A stretch of DNA of 64,000 nt, from positions 303,829 through 367,828 of the forward strand of contig JAZGUH010000697.1 in NCBI GenBank assembly GCA_037893225.1, written 5' to 3'. Positions 23,824 to 36,243 of this stretch are shown piece after piece (positions within the stretch are counted from its first letter, which is position 1; every line of letters starts with the position of its first letter). The notes under the pieces are model-generated. The model had not been told where the DNA came from. It worked only from the letters and a program-made list of their open reading frames with translations, and made no database searches. The stretch comes from Hippasteria phrygiana. Its lineage: Eukaryota > Echinodermata > Asteroidea > Valvatida > Goniasteridae. A program made the translations under genes and the position numbers.

Positions 23824-26800
23824 GCCTAGCTCGGCGTATGGAGTGTTCTGAACACCCCAGGACCAGTTTCGAGCACATCGCTGAAAAAAATATTTCGAAT
23901 TTTTTGAACACTCCACGTCCAGTTTCGAGCACATCGTTGAAAAAAATGTTTCGAATTTGTTTTCTCTCCAATTGGCATTTCAACAAAACCAACGCGCCTA
24001 GCTCGGCGTATGGAGTGTTCTGAACACCCCAGGGCCAGTTTCCAGCACATCGCTGAAAAAAGTTCCGAATTTCTTTTCTCTCCAATTGGCATTTCAACAT
24101 AACCAACGCGCCTAGCTCGGCGTATGGAGTGTTCTGAACACCCCAGGGCCAGTTTCGAGCACATCGCTGAAAAATGTTCCGAATTTTTTTGAAAACCCCA
24201 CGTCCAGTTTCGAATACATCGCTGAAAAAAATATTTCGAATTTTTTGAACACTCCACGTCAAGTTTCGAGCACATCGCTGAAAAAAATGTTTCGAATTTT
24301 TTTCTCTCCAATTGGCATTTCAACAAAACCAACGCGCCCAGGGCGGCGTATGGAGTGTTCTGAATACCTTAGGGCCAGTTTCGAGCACATCGCTGAAAAA
24401 AATTTCCGAATTGTTTTTCTCTCCAATTGGCATTTCAACAAAACCAACGGGCCTAGCTCGGCGTTTGGAGTGTTCTGAACACCCCAGGACCAGTTTCGAG
24501 CACATCGCTGAAAAAAATATTTCGAATTTTTTGAACACTCCACGTCCAGTTTCGAGCACATCGTTGAAAAAAATGTTTCGAATTTGTTTTCTCTCCAATT
24601 GGCATTTCAACAAAACCAACGCGCCTAGCTCGGCGTATGGAGTGTTCTGAACACCCCAGGGCCAGTTTCGAGCACATCGCTGAAAAAAAGTTCCGAATTT
24701 GTTTCTTTCCAATTGCCATTTCAACAAAACCAACGCGCCCAGGGCGGCGTATGGAGTGTTCTGAATACCCCAGGGCCAGTTTTGAGCACATCGCTGAAAA
24801 AAATGTTGCGAATTTTTTTTCTCTCCAATTGGCATTTCAACAAAACCAACGCACCTAGCTCGGCGTATGGAGTGTTCTGAACACCCCAGGGCCAGTTTCC
24901 AGCACATCGCTGAAAAAAGTTCCGAATTTTTTTGAAAACCCCACGTCCAGTTTCGAATACATCGCTGAAAAAAATATTTCGAATTTTTTGAACACTCCAC
25001 GTCAAGTTTCGAGCACATCGCTGAAAAAAATGTTTCGAATTTTTTTCTCTCCAATTGGCATTTCAACAAAACCAACGCGCCCAGGGCGGCGTATGGAGTG
25101 TTCTGAATACCTTAGGGCCAGTTTCGAGCACATCGCTGAAAAAAATTTCCGAATTGTTTTTCTCTCCAATTGGCATTTCAACAAAACCAACGGGCCTAGC
25201 TCGGCGTATGGAGTGTTCTGAACACCCCAGGACCAGTTTCGAGCACATCACTGAAAAAAATATTTCGAATTCTTTGAACACTCCACGTCCAGTTTCGAGC
25301 ACATCGTTGAAAAAAATGTTTCGAATTTGTTTTCTCTCCAATTGGCATTTCAACAAAACCAACGCGCCTAGCTCGGCGTATGGAGTGTTCTGAACACCCC
25401 AGGACCAGTTTCGAGCACATCGCTGAAAAAAATATTTCGAATTTTTTTAACACTCCACGTCCAGTTTCGAGCACATCGTTGAAAAAAATGTTTCGAATTT
25501 GTTTTCTCTCCAATTGGCATTTCAACAAAACCAACGCGCCTAGCTCGGCGTATGGAGTGTTCTGAACACCCCAGGGCCAGTTTCGAGCACATCGCTGAAA
25601 AAAAGTTCCGAATTTGTTTCTTTCCAATTGCCATTTCAACAAAACCAACGCGCCCAGGGCGGCGTATGGAGTGTTCTGAATACCCCAGGGCCAGTTTCCA
25701 GCACATCGCTGAAAAAAGTTCCGAATTTCTTTTCTCTCCAATTCGCATTTCAACATAACCAACGCGCCTAGCTCGGCGTATGGAGTGTTCTGAACACCCC
25801 AGGGCCAGTTTCGAGCACATCGCTGAAAAATGTTCCGAATTTTTTTGAAAACCCCACGTCCAGTTTCGAATACATCGCTGAAAAAAATATTTCGAATTTT
25901 TTGAACACTCCACGTCAAGTTTCGAGCACATCGCTGAAAAAAATGTTTCGAATTTTTTTCTCTCCAATTGGCATTTCAACAAAACCAACGCGCCCAGGGC
26001 GGCGTATGGAGTGTTCTGAATACCTTAGGGCCAGTTTCGAGCACATCGCTGAAAAAAATTTCCGAATTGTTTTTCTCTCCAATTGGCATTTCAACAAAAC
26101 CAACGGGCCTAGCTCGGCGTTTGGAGTGTTCTGAACACCCCAGGACCAGTTTCGAGCACATCGCTGAAAAAAATATTTCGAATTTTTTGAACACTCCACG
26201 TCCAGTTTCGAGCACATCGTTGAAAAAAATGTTTCGAATTTGTTTTCTCTCCAATTGGCATTTCAACAAAACCAACGCGCCTAGCTCGGCGTATGGAGTG
26301 TTCTGAACACCCCAGGGCCAGTTTCGAGCACATCGCTGAAAAAAAGTTCCGAATTTGTTTCTTTCCAATTGCCATTTCAACAAAACCAACGCGCCCAGGG
26401 CGGCGTATGGAGTGTTCTGAATACCCCAGGGCCAGTTTTGAGCACATCGCTGAAAAAAATGTTGCGAATTTTTTTTCTCTCCAATTGGCATTTCAACAAA
26501 ACCAACGCACCTAGCTCGGCGTATGGAGTGTTCTGAACACCCCAGGGCCAGTTTCCAGCACATCGCTGAAAAAAGTTCCGAATTTTTTTGAAAACCCCAC
26601 GTCCAGTTTCGAATACATCGCTGAAAAAAATATTTCGAATTTTTTGAACACTCCACGTCAAGTTTCGAGCACATCGCTGAAAAAAATGTTTCGAATTTTT
26701 TTCTCTCCAATTGGCATTTCAACAAAACCAACGCGCCCAGGGCGGCGTATGGAGTGTTCTGAATACCTTAGGGCCAGTTTCGAGCACATCGCTGAAAAAA

Positions 26801-27537
26801 ATTTCCGAATTGTTTTTCTCTCCAATTGGCATTTCAACAAAACCAACGGGCCTAGCTCGGCGTATGGAGTGTTCTGAACACCCCAGGACCAGTTTCGAGC
26901 ACATCACTGAAAAAAATATTTCGAATTCTTTGAACACTCCACGTCCAGTTTCGAGCACATCGTTGAAAAAAATGTTTCGAATTTGTTTTCTCTCCAATTG
27001 GCATTTCAACAAAACCAACGCGCCTAGCTCGGCGTATGGAGTGTTCTGAACACCCCAGGACCAGTTTCGAGCACATCGCTGAAAAAAATATTTCGAATTT
27101 TTTTAACACTCCACGTCCAGTTTCGAGCACATCGTTGAAAAAAATGTTTCGAATTTGTTTTCTCTCCAATTGGCATTTCAACAAAACCAACGCGCCTAGC
27201 TCGGCGTATGGAGTGTTCTGAACACCCCAGGGCCAGTTTCGAGCACATCGCTGAAAAAAAGTTCCGAATTTGTTTCTTTCCAATTGCCATTTCAACAAAA
27301 CCAACGCGCCCAGGGCGGCGTATGGAGTGTTCTGAATACCCTAGGGCCAGTTTCGAGCACATCGCTGAAAAAAATTTCTGAATTGTTTTTCTCTCCAATT
27401 GGCATTTCAACAAAACCAACGCGCCTAGCTCGGCGTATGGAGTGTTCTGAACACTCCACGTCCAGTTTCGAGCACATCGCTGAAAAAAATGTTTCGAATT
27501 TTTTTCTCTCCAATTGGCATTTCAACATAACCAACGC
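23824..27537 (+). repeat. 3,714 bp HOR, copy 2
   Basis: Every landmark of copy 1 recurs 3,714 bp downstream. No base difference was noticed, including the rare CCAATTCGCATTTC variant at about 22,026 and 25,740. Confidence 0.9.
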
Positions 27538-29117
27538 GCCTAGCTCGGCGTATGGAGTGTTCTGAACACCCCAGGACCAGTTTCGAGCACATCGCTGAAA
27601 AAAATATTTCGAATTTTTTGAACACTCCACGTCCAGTTTCGAGCACATCGTTGAAAAAAATGTTTCGAATTTGTTTTCTCTCCAATTGGCATTTCAACAA
27701 AACCAACGCGCCTAGCTCGGCGTATGGAGTGTTCTGAACACCCCAGGGCCAGTTTCCAGCACATCGCTGAAAAAAGTTCCGAATTTCTTTTCTCTCCAAT
27801 TGGCATTTCAACATAACCAACGCGCCTAGCTCGGCGTATGGAGTGTTCTGAACACCCCAGGGCCAGTTTCGAGCACATCGCTGAAAAATGTTCCGAATTT
27901 TTTTGAAAACCCCACGTCCAGTTTCGAATACATCGCTGAAAAAAATATTTCGAATTTTTTGAACACTCCACGTCAAGTTTCGAGCACATCGCTGAAAAAA
28001 ATGTTTCGAATTTTTTTCTCTCCAATTGGCATTTCAACAAAACCAACGCGCCCAGGGCGGCGTATGGAGTGTTCTGAATACCTTAGGGCCAGTTTCGAGC
28101 ACATCGCTGAAAAAAATTTCCGAATTGTTTTTCTCTCCAATTGGCATTTCAACAAAACCAACGGGCCTAGCTCGGCGTTTGGAGTGTTCTGAACACCCCA
28201 GGACCAGTTTCGAGCACATCGCTGAAAAAAATATTTCGAATTTTTTGAACACTCCACGTCCAGTTTCGAGCACATCGTTGAAAAAAATGTTTCGAATTTG
28301 TTTTCTCTCCAATTGGCATTTCAACAAAACCAACGCGCCTAGCTCGGCGTATGGAGTGTTCTGAACACCCCAGGGCCAGTTTCGAGCACATCGCTGAAAA
28401 AAAGTTCCGAATTTGTTTCTTTCCAATTGCCATTTCAACAAAACCAACGCGCCCAGGGCGGCGTATGGAGTGTTCTGAATACCCCAGGGCCAGTTTTGAG
28501 CACATCGCTGAAAAAAATGTTGCGAATTTTTTTTCTCTCCAATTGGCATTTCAACAAAACCAACGCACCTAGCTCGGCGTATGGAGTGTTCTGAACACCC
28601 CAGGGCCAGTTTCCAGCACATCGCTGAAAAAAGTTCCGAATTTTTTTGAAAACCCCACGTCCAGTTTCGAATACATCGCTGAAAAAAATATTTCGAATTT
28701 TTTGAACACTCCACGTCAAGTTTCGAGCACATCGCTGAAAAAAATGTTTCGAATTTTTTTCTCTCCAATTGGCATTTCAACAAAACCAACGCGCCCAGGG
28801 CGGCGTATGGAGTGTTCTGAATACCTTAGGGCCAGTTTCGAGCACATCGCTGAAAAAAATTTCCGAATTGTTTTTCTCTCCAATTGGCATTTCAACAAAA
28901 CCAACGGGCCTAGCTCGGCGTATGGAGTGTTCTGAACACCCCAGGACCAGTTTCGAGCACATCACTGAAAAAAATATTTCGAATTCTTTGAACACTCCAC
29001 GTCCAGTTTCGAGCACATCGTTGAAAAAAATGTTTCGAATTTGTTTTCTCTCCAATTGGCATTTCAACAAAACCAACGCGCCTAGCTCGGCGTATGGAGT
29101 GTTCTGAACACCCCAGG
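27538..29117 (+). repeat. 3,714 bp HOR, partial copy 3
   Basis: Continues the same register for 1,580 bp, covering the end of the 1,315 bp cassette, a full 743 bp cassette and the start of the 913 bp cassette. It stops at 29118, where G replaces the A of CCAGGACCAG. Confidence 0.88.
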
Positions 29118-30370
29118 GCCAGTTTCGAGCACATCGCTGAAAAAAAGTTCCGAATTTGTTTCTTTCCAATTGCCATTTCAACAAAACCAACGCGCCCAGG
29201 GCGGCGTATGGAGTGTTCTGAATACCCTAGGGCCAGTTTCGAGCACATCGCTGAAAAAAATTTCTGAATTGTTTTTCTCTCCAATTGGCATTTCAACAAA
29301 ACCAACGCGCCTAGCTCGGCGTATGGAGTGTTCTGAACACTCCACGTCCAGTTTCGAGCACATCGCTGAAAAAAATGTTTCGAATTTTTTTCTCTCCAAT
29401 TGGCATTTCAACATAACCAACGCGCCTAGCTCGGCGTATGGAGTGTTCTGAACACCCCAGGGCCAGTTTCGAGCACATCGCTGAAAAAAAGTTCCGAATT
29501 TTTTTCTTTCCAATTGCCATTTCAACAAAACCAACGCGCCCAGGGCGGCGTATAGAGTGTTCTGAACACCCCAGGGCCAGTTTCGAGCACATCGCTGAAA
29601 AAAATGTTGCGAATTTTTTTGAAAACCCCACGTCCAGTTTCGAATACATCGCTGAAAAAAATATTTCGAATTTTTTGAACACTCCACGTCAAGTTTCGAG
29701 CACATCGTTGAAAAAAATGTTTCGAATTTGTTTTCTCTCCAATTGGCATTTCAACAAAACCAACGCGCCTAGCTCGGCGTATGGAGTGTTCTGAACACCC
29801 CAGGGCCAGTTTCGAGCACATCGCTGAAAAAAAGTTCCGAATTTTTTTCTTTCCAATTGCCATTTCAACAAAACCAACGCGCCCAGGGCGGCGTATGCAG
29901 TGTTCTAAATACCCCAGGGCCAATTTTGAGCACATCGCTGAAAAAAATGTTTCGAATTTTTTGAACACTCCACGTCCAGTTTCGAGCACATCGCTGAAAA
30001 AATGTTTCGAATTTGTTTTCTCTCCAATTGGCATTTCAACAAAACCAACGCGCCTAGCTCGGCGTATGGAGTGTTCTGAACACCCCAGGGCCAGTTTCCA
30101 GCACATCGCTGAAAAAAGTTCCGAATTTCTTTTCTCTCCAATTGGCATTTCAACAAAACCAACGCGCCCAGGGCGGCGTATGGAGTGTTCTGAATACCCC
30201 AGGGCCAGTTTTGAGCACATCGCTGAAAAAAATATTTCGAATTTTTTGAACACTCCACGTCCAGTTTCGAGCACATCGTTGAAAAAAATGTTTCGAATTT
30301 GTTTTCTCTCCAATTGGCATTTCAACAAAACCAACGCGCCTAGCTCGGCGTATGGAGTGTTCTGAACACC
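29118..30370 (+). repeat. Transition zone between the two HOR families
   Basis: Modules of both families occur here: the GGCGTATAGAG L at about 29,550, then the most diverged L I found (C at 29898, A at 29907 and A at 29923), then family-2 style modules. I did not find the zone as a whole repeated elsewhere in the window. Confidence 0.7.
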
Positions 30371-32423
30371 CCAGGGCCAGTTTCGAGCACATCGCTGAAA
30401 AAAAGTTCCGAATTTTTTTCTGTCCAATTGACATTTCAACAAAACCAACGCGCCCAGGGCGGCGTATGGAGTGTTCTGAATACCCCAGGGCCAGTTTGGA
30501 GCACATCGCTGAAAAAAATGTTTCGAATTTTTTTCTCTCCAATTGCCATTTCAACAAAACCAACGCGCCTAGCTCGGCGTATGGAGTGTTCTGAACACCC
30601 CAGGGCCAGTTTCGAGCACATCGCTGAAAAAAGTTCCGAATTTTTTTGAAAACCCCATGTCCAGTTTCGAATACATCGCTGAAAAAAATATTTCGAATTT
30701 GTTTCTCTCCAATTCGCATTTCAACATAACCAACGCGCCTAGCTCGGCGTATGGATTGTTCTGAACACCCCAGGGCCAGTTTCGAGCACATCGCTGAAAA
30801 AGTTCCGAATTTCTTTTCTCTCCAATTGGCATTTCAACAAAACCAACGCGCCTAGCTCGGCGTATGGAGTGTTCTGAACACCCCAGGGCCAGTTTCGAGC
30901 ACATCGCTGAAAAAAAGTTCCGAATATTTTTCTTTCCAATTGCCATTTCAACAAAACCAACGCTCCCAGGGCGGCGTATGGAGTGTTCTGAATACCCCAG
31001 GGCCAGTTTTGAGCACATCTCCGAAAAAATTTTTCGAATTTTTTGAACACTCCACGTCCAGTTTCGAGCACATCGCCGAAAAAAATGTTTCGAATTTTTT
31101 TCTCTCCAATTGGCATTTCAACATAACCAACGCGCCCAGGGCGGCGTATGGAGTGTTCTGAATACCCCAGGGCCAGTTTTGAGCACATCGCTGAAAAAAA
31201 TGTTTCGAATTTTTTGAACACTCCACGTCCAGTTTCGAGCACATCGCCGAAAAAAATGTTTCGAATTTTTTTCTCTCCAATTGGCATTTCAACATAACCA
31301 ACGCGCCCAGGGCGGCGTATGGAGTGTTCTGAATACCCCAGGGCCAGTTTTGAGCACATCGCTGAAAAAAATGTTTCGAATTTTTTGAACACTCCACGTC
31401 CAGTTTCGAGCACATCGTTGAAAAAAATGTTTCGAATTTGTTTTCTCTCCAATTGGCATTTCAACAAAACCAACGCGCCTAGCTCGGCGTATGGAGTGTT
31501 CTGAACACCCCAGGGCCAGTTTCGAGCACATCGCTGAAAAAAGTTCCGAATTTCTTTTCTCTCCAATTGGCATTTCAACAAAACCAACGCGCCTAGCTCG
31601 GCGTATGGAGTGTTCTGAACACCCCAGGGCCAGTTTCGAGCACATCGCTGAAAAAAAGTTCCGAATTTGTTTCTTTCCAATTGCCATTTCAACAAACCAA
31701 CGCGCCCAGGGCGGCGTATGGAGTGTTCTGAACACTCCACGTCCAGTTTCGAGCACATCGCTGAAAAAAATGTTTCGAATTTTTTTCTCTCCAATTGGCA
31801 TTTCAACATAACCAACGCGCCTAGCTCGGCGTATGGAGTGTTCTGAACACCCCAGGGCCAGTTTCGAGCACATCGCTGAAAAAAAGTTCCGAATTTTTTT
31901 CTTTCCAATTGCCATTTCAACAAAACCAACGCGCCCAGGGCGGCGTATGGAGTGTTCTGAATACCCCAGGGCCAGTTTTGAGCACATCGCTGAAAAAAAT
32001 ATTTCGAATTTTTTGAACACTCCACGTCCAGTTTCGAGCACATCGTTGAAAAAAATGTTTCGAATTTGTTTTCTCTCCAATTGGCATTTCAACAAAACCA
32101 ACGCGCCTAGCTCGGCGTATGGAGTGTTCTGAACACCCCTGGGCCAGTTTCGAGCACATCGCTGAAAAAAAGTTCCGAATTTTTTTCTGTCCAATTGCCA
32201 TTTCAACAAAACCAACGCGCCCAGGGCGGCGTATGGAGTGTTCTGAATACCCCAGGGCCAGTTTGGAGCACATCGCTGAAAAAAATATTTCGAATTTTTT
32301 GAACACTCCACGTCCAGTTTCGAGCACATCGTTGAAAAAAATGTTTCGAATTTGTTTTCTCTCCAATTGGCATTTCAACAAAACCAACGCGCCTAGCTCG
32401 GCGTATGGAGTGTTCTGAACACT
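30371..32423 (+). repeat. 2,053 bp HOR, copy 1
   Basis: In module register (30,377-32,429) the order is LLSLLLSLSLSLLLLLSLLSL: 15 L and 6 S, lengths summing to 2,053. Diagnostic variants are GGATTGTTC (T at 30756), AACGCTCCCAGGG (about 30,960), CATCTCCGAAAAAA (about 31,020) and CATCGCCGAAAA. Confidence 0.9.
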
Positions 32424-34476
32424 CCAGGGCCAGTTTCGAGCACATCGCTGAAAAAAAGTTCCGAATTTTTTTCTGTCCAATTGACATTTCAACAAAACCA
32501 ACGCGCCCAGGGCGGCGTATGGAGTGTTCTGAATACCCCAGGGCCAGTTTGGAGCACATCGCTGAAAAAAATGTTTCGAATTTTTTTCTCTCCAATTGCC
32601 ATTTCAACAAAACCAACGCGCCTAGCTCGGCGTATGGAGTGTTCTGAACACCCCAGGGCCAGTTTCGAGCACATCGCTGAAAAAAGTTCCGAATTTTTTT
32701 GAAAACCCCATGTCCAGTTTCGAATACATCGCTGAAAAAAATATTTCGAATTTGTTTCTCTCCAATTCGCATTTCAACATAACCAACGCGCCTAGCTCGG
32801 CGTATGGATTGTTCTGAACACCCCAGGGCCAGTTTCGAGCACATCGCTGAAAAAGTTCCGAATTTCTTTTCTCTCCAATTGGCATTTCAACAAAACCAAC
32901 GCGCCTAGCTCGGCGTATGGAGTGTTCTGAACACCCCAGGGCCAGTTTCGAGCACATCGCTGAAAAAAAGTTCCGAATATTTTTCTTTCCAATTGCCATT
33001 TCAACAAAACCAACGCTCCCAGGGCGGCGTATGGAGTGTTCTGAATACCCCAGGGCCAGTTTTGAGCACATCTCCGAAAAAATTTTTCGAATTTTTTGAA
33101 CACTCCACGTCCAGTTTCGAGCACATCGCCGAAAAAAATGTTTCGAATTTTTTTCTCTCCAATTGGCATTTCAACATAACCAACGCGCCCAGGGCGGCGT
33201 ATGGAGTGTTCTGAATACCCCAGGGCCAGTTTTGAGCACATCGCTGAAAAAAATGTTTCGAATTTTTTGAACACTCCACGTCCAGTTTCGAGCACATCGC
33301 CGAAAAAAATGTTTCGAATTTTTTTCTCTCCAATTGGCATTTCAACATAACCAACGCGCCCAGGGCGGCGTATGGAGTGTTCTGAATACCCCAGGGCCAG
33401 TTTTGAGCACATCGCTGAAAAAAATGTTTCGAATTTTTTGAACACTCCACGTCCAGTTTCGAGCACATCGTTGAAAAAAATGTTTCGAATTTGTTTTCTC
33501 TCCAATTGGCATTTCAACAAAACCAACGCGCCTAGCTCGGCGTATGGAGTGTTCTGAACACCCCAGGGCCAGTTTCGAGCACATCGCTGAAAAAAGTTCC
33601 GAATTTCTTTTCTCTCCAATTGGCATTTCAACAAAACCAACGCGCCTAGCTCGGCGTATGGAGTGTTCTGAACACCCCAGGGCCAGTTTCGAGCACATCG
33701 CTGAAAAAAAGTTCCGAATTTGTTTCTTTCCAATTGCCATTTCAACAAACCAACGCGCCCAGGGCGGCGTATGGAGTGTTCTGAACACTCCACGTCCAGT
33801 TTCGAGCACATCGCTGAAAAAAATGTTTCGAATTTTTTTCTCTCCAATTGGCATTTCAACATAACCAACGCGCCTAGCTCGGCGTATGGAGTGTTCTGAA
33901 CACCCCAGGGCCAGTTTCGAGCACATCGCTGAAAAAAAGTTCCGAATTTTTTTCTTTCCAATTGCCATTTCAACAAAACCAACGCGCCCAGGGCGGCGTA
34001 TGGAGTGTTCTGAATACCCCAGGGCCAGTTTTGAGCACATCGCTGAAAAAAATATTTCGAATTTTTTGAACACTCCACGTCCAGTTTCGAGCACATCGTT
34101 GAAAAAAATGTTTCGAATTTGTTTTCTCTCCAATTGGCATTTCAACAAAACCAACGCGCCTAGCTCGGCGTATGGAGTGTTCTGAACACCCCTGGGCCAG
34201 TTTCGAGCACATCGCTGAAAAAAAGTTCCGAATTTTTTTCTGTCCAATTGCCATTTCAACAAAACCAACGCGCCCAGGGCGGCGTATGGAGTGTTCTGAA
34301 TACCCCAGGGCCAGTTTGGAGCACATCGCTGAAAAAAATATTTCGAATTTTTTGAACACTCCACGTCCAGTTTCGAGCACATCGTTGAAAAAAATGTTTC
34401 GAATTTGTTTTCTCTCCAATTGGCATTTCAACAAAACCAACGCGCCTAGCTCGGCGTATGGAGTGTTCTGAACACT
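32424..34476 (+). repeat. 2,053 bp HOR, copy 2
   Basis: Identical to copy 1 wherever I compared them, apart from the flanking C/T pair that sets the edge (30370 against 32423). All the diagnostic variants recur at +2,053. Confidence 0.9.
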
Positions 34477-36243
34477 CCAGGGCCAGTTTCGAGCACATCG
34501 CTGAAAAAAAGTTCCGAATTTTTTTCTGTCCAATTGCCATTTCAACAAAACCAACGCGCCCAGGGCGGCGTATGGAGTGTTCTGAACACCCCAGGGCCAG
34601 TTTCGAGCACATCGCTGAAAAAAGTTCCGAATTTTTTTGAAAACCCCACGTCCAGTTTCGAATACATCGCTGAAAAAAATATTTCGAATTTGTTTCTCTC
34701 CAATTCGCATTTCAACATAACCAACGCGCCTAGCTCGGCGTATGGATTGTTCTGAACACCCCAGGGCCAGTTTCGAGCACATCGCTGAAAAAGTTCCGAA
34801 TTTCTTTTCTCTCCAATTGGCATTTCAACAAAACCAACGCGCCTAGCTCGGCGTATGGAGTGTTCTGAACACCCCAGGGCCAGTTTCGAGCACATCGCTG
34901 AAAAAAAGTTCCGAATATTTTTCTTTCCAATTGCCATTTCAACAAAACCAACGCTCCCAGGGCGGCGTATGGAGTGTTCTGAATACCCCAGGGCCAGTTT
35001 TGAGCACATCTCCGAAAAAAAATTTCGAATTTTTTGAACACTCCACGTCCAGTTTCGAGCACATCGCCGAAAAAAATGTTTCGAATTTTTGTCTCTCCAA
35101 TTGGCATTTCAACATAACCAACGCGCCCAGGGCGGCGTATGGAGTGTTCTGAATACCCCAGGGCCAGTTTTGAGCACATCGCTGAAAAAAATGTTTCGAA
35201 TTTTTTGAACACTCCACGTCCAGTTTCGAGCACATCGTTGAAAAAAATGTTTCGAATTTGTTTTCTCTCCAATTGGCATTTCAACAAAACCAACGCGCCT
35301 AGCTCGGCGTATGGAGTGTTCTGAACACCCCAGGGCCAGTTTCGAGCACATCGCTGAAAAAAGTTCCGAATTTCTTTTCTCTCCAATTGGCATTTCAACA
35401 AAACCAACGCGCCTAGCTCGGCGTATGGAGTGTTCTGAACACCCCAGGGCCAGTTTCGAGCACATCGCTGAAAAAAAGTTCCGAATTTGTTTCTTTCCAA
35501 TTGCCATTTCAACAAACCAACGCGCCCAGGGCGGCGTATGGAGTGTTCTGAACACTCCACGTCCAGTTTCGAGCACATCGCTGAAAAAAATGTTTCGAAT
35601 TTTTTTCTCTCCAATTGGCATTTCAACATAACCAACGCGCCTAGCTCGGCGTATGGAGTGTTCTGAACACCCCAGGGCCAGTTTCGAGCACATCGCTGAA
35701 AAAAAGTTCCGAATTTTTTTCTTTCCAATTGCCATTTCAACAAAACCAACGCGCCCAGGGCGGCGTATGGAGTGTTCTGAATACCCCAGGGCCAGTTTTG
35801 AGCACATCGCTGAAAAAAATATTTCGAATTTTTTGAACACTCCACGTCCAGTTTCGAGCACATCGTTGAAAAAAATGTTTCGAATTTGTTTTCTCTCCAA
35901 TTGGCATTTCAACAAAACCAACGCGCCTAGCTCGGCGTATGGAGTGTTCTGAACACCCCTGGGCCAGTTTCGAGCACATCGCTGAAAAAAAGTTCCGAAT
36001 TTTTTTCTGTCCAATTGCCATTTCAACAAAACCAACGCGCCCAGGGCGGCGTATGGAGTGTTCTGAATACCCCAGGGCCAGTTTGGAGCACATCGCTGAA
36101 AAAAATATTTCGAATTTTTTGAACACTCCACGTCCAGTTTCGAGCACATCGTTGAAAAAAATGTTTCGAATTTGTTTTCTCTCCAATTGGCATTTCAACA
36201 AAACCAACGCGCCTAGCTCGGCGTATGGAGTGTTCTGAACACT
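34477..36243 (+). repeat. 1,767 bp HOR (shortened 2,053 bp unit), copy 1
   Basis: Same order as the 2,053 bp unit but without one 115 bp L near the start and one L+S pair (171 bp) from the LSLSLS stretch, a difference of 286 bp or exactly five 57 bp quanta. The T of GGATTGTTC is at 34747. Confidence 0.85.

Noticed and set aside
30739..32043. Longest open frames (434 codons, minus) and hundreds of 60-430 codon frames on both strands as real genes
   Set aside because: They restart in every module, overlap on both strands, change frame whenever a module of 55, 56, 113, 115 or 116 bp is crossed, and translate the same satellite in several frames. There is no start context, domain or codon signature of a gene.
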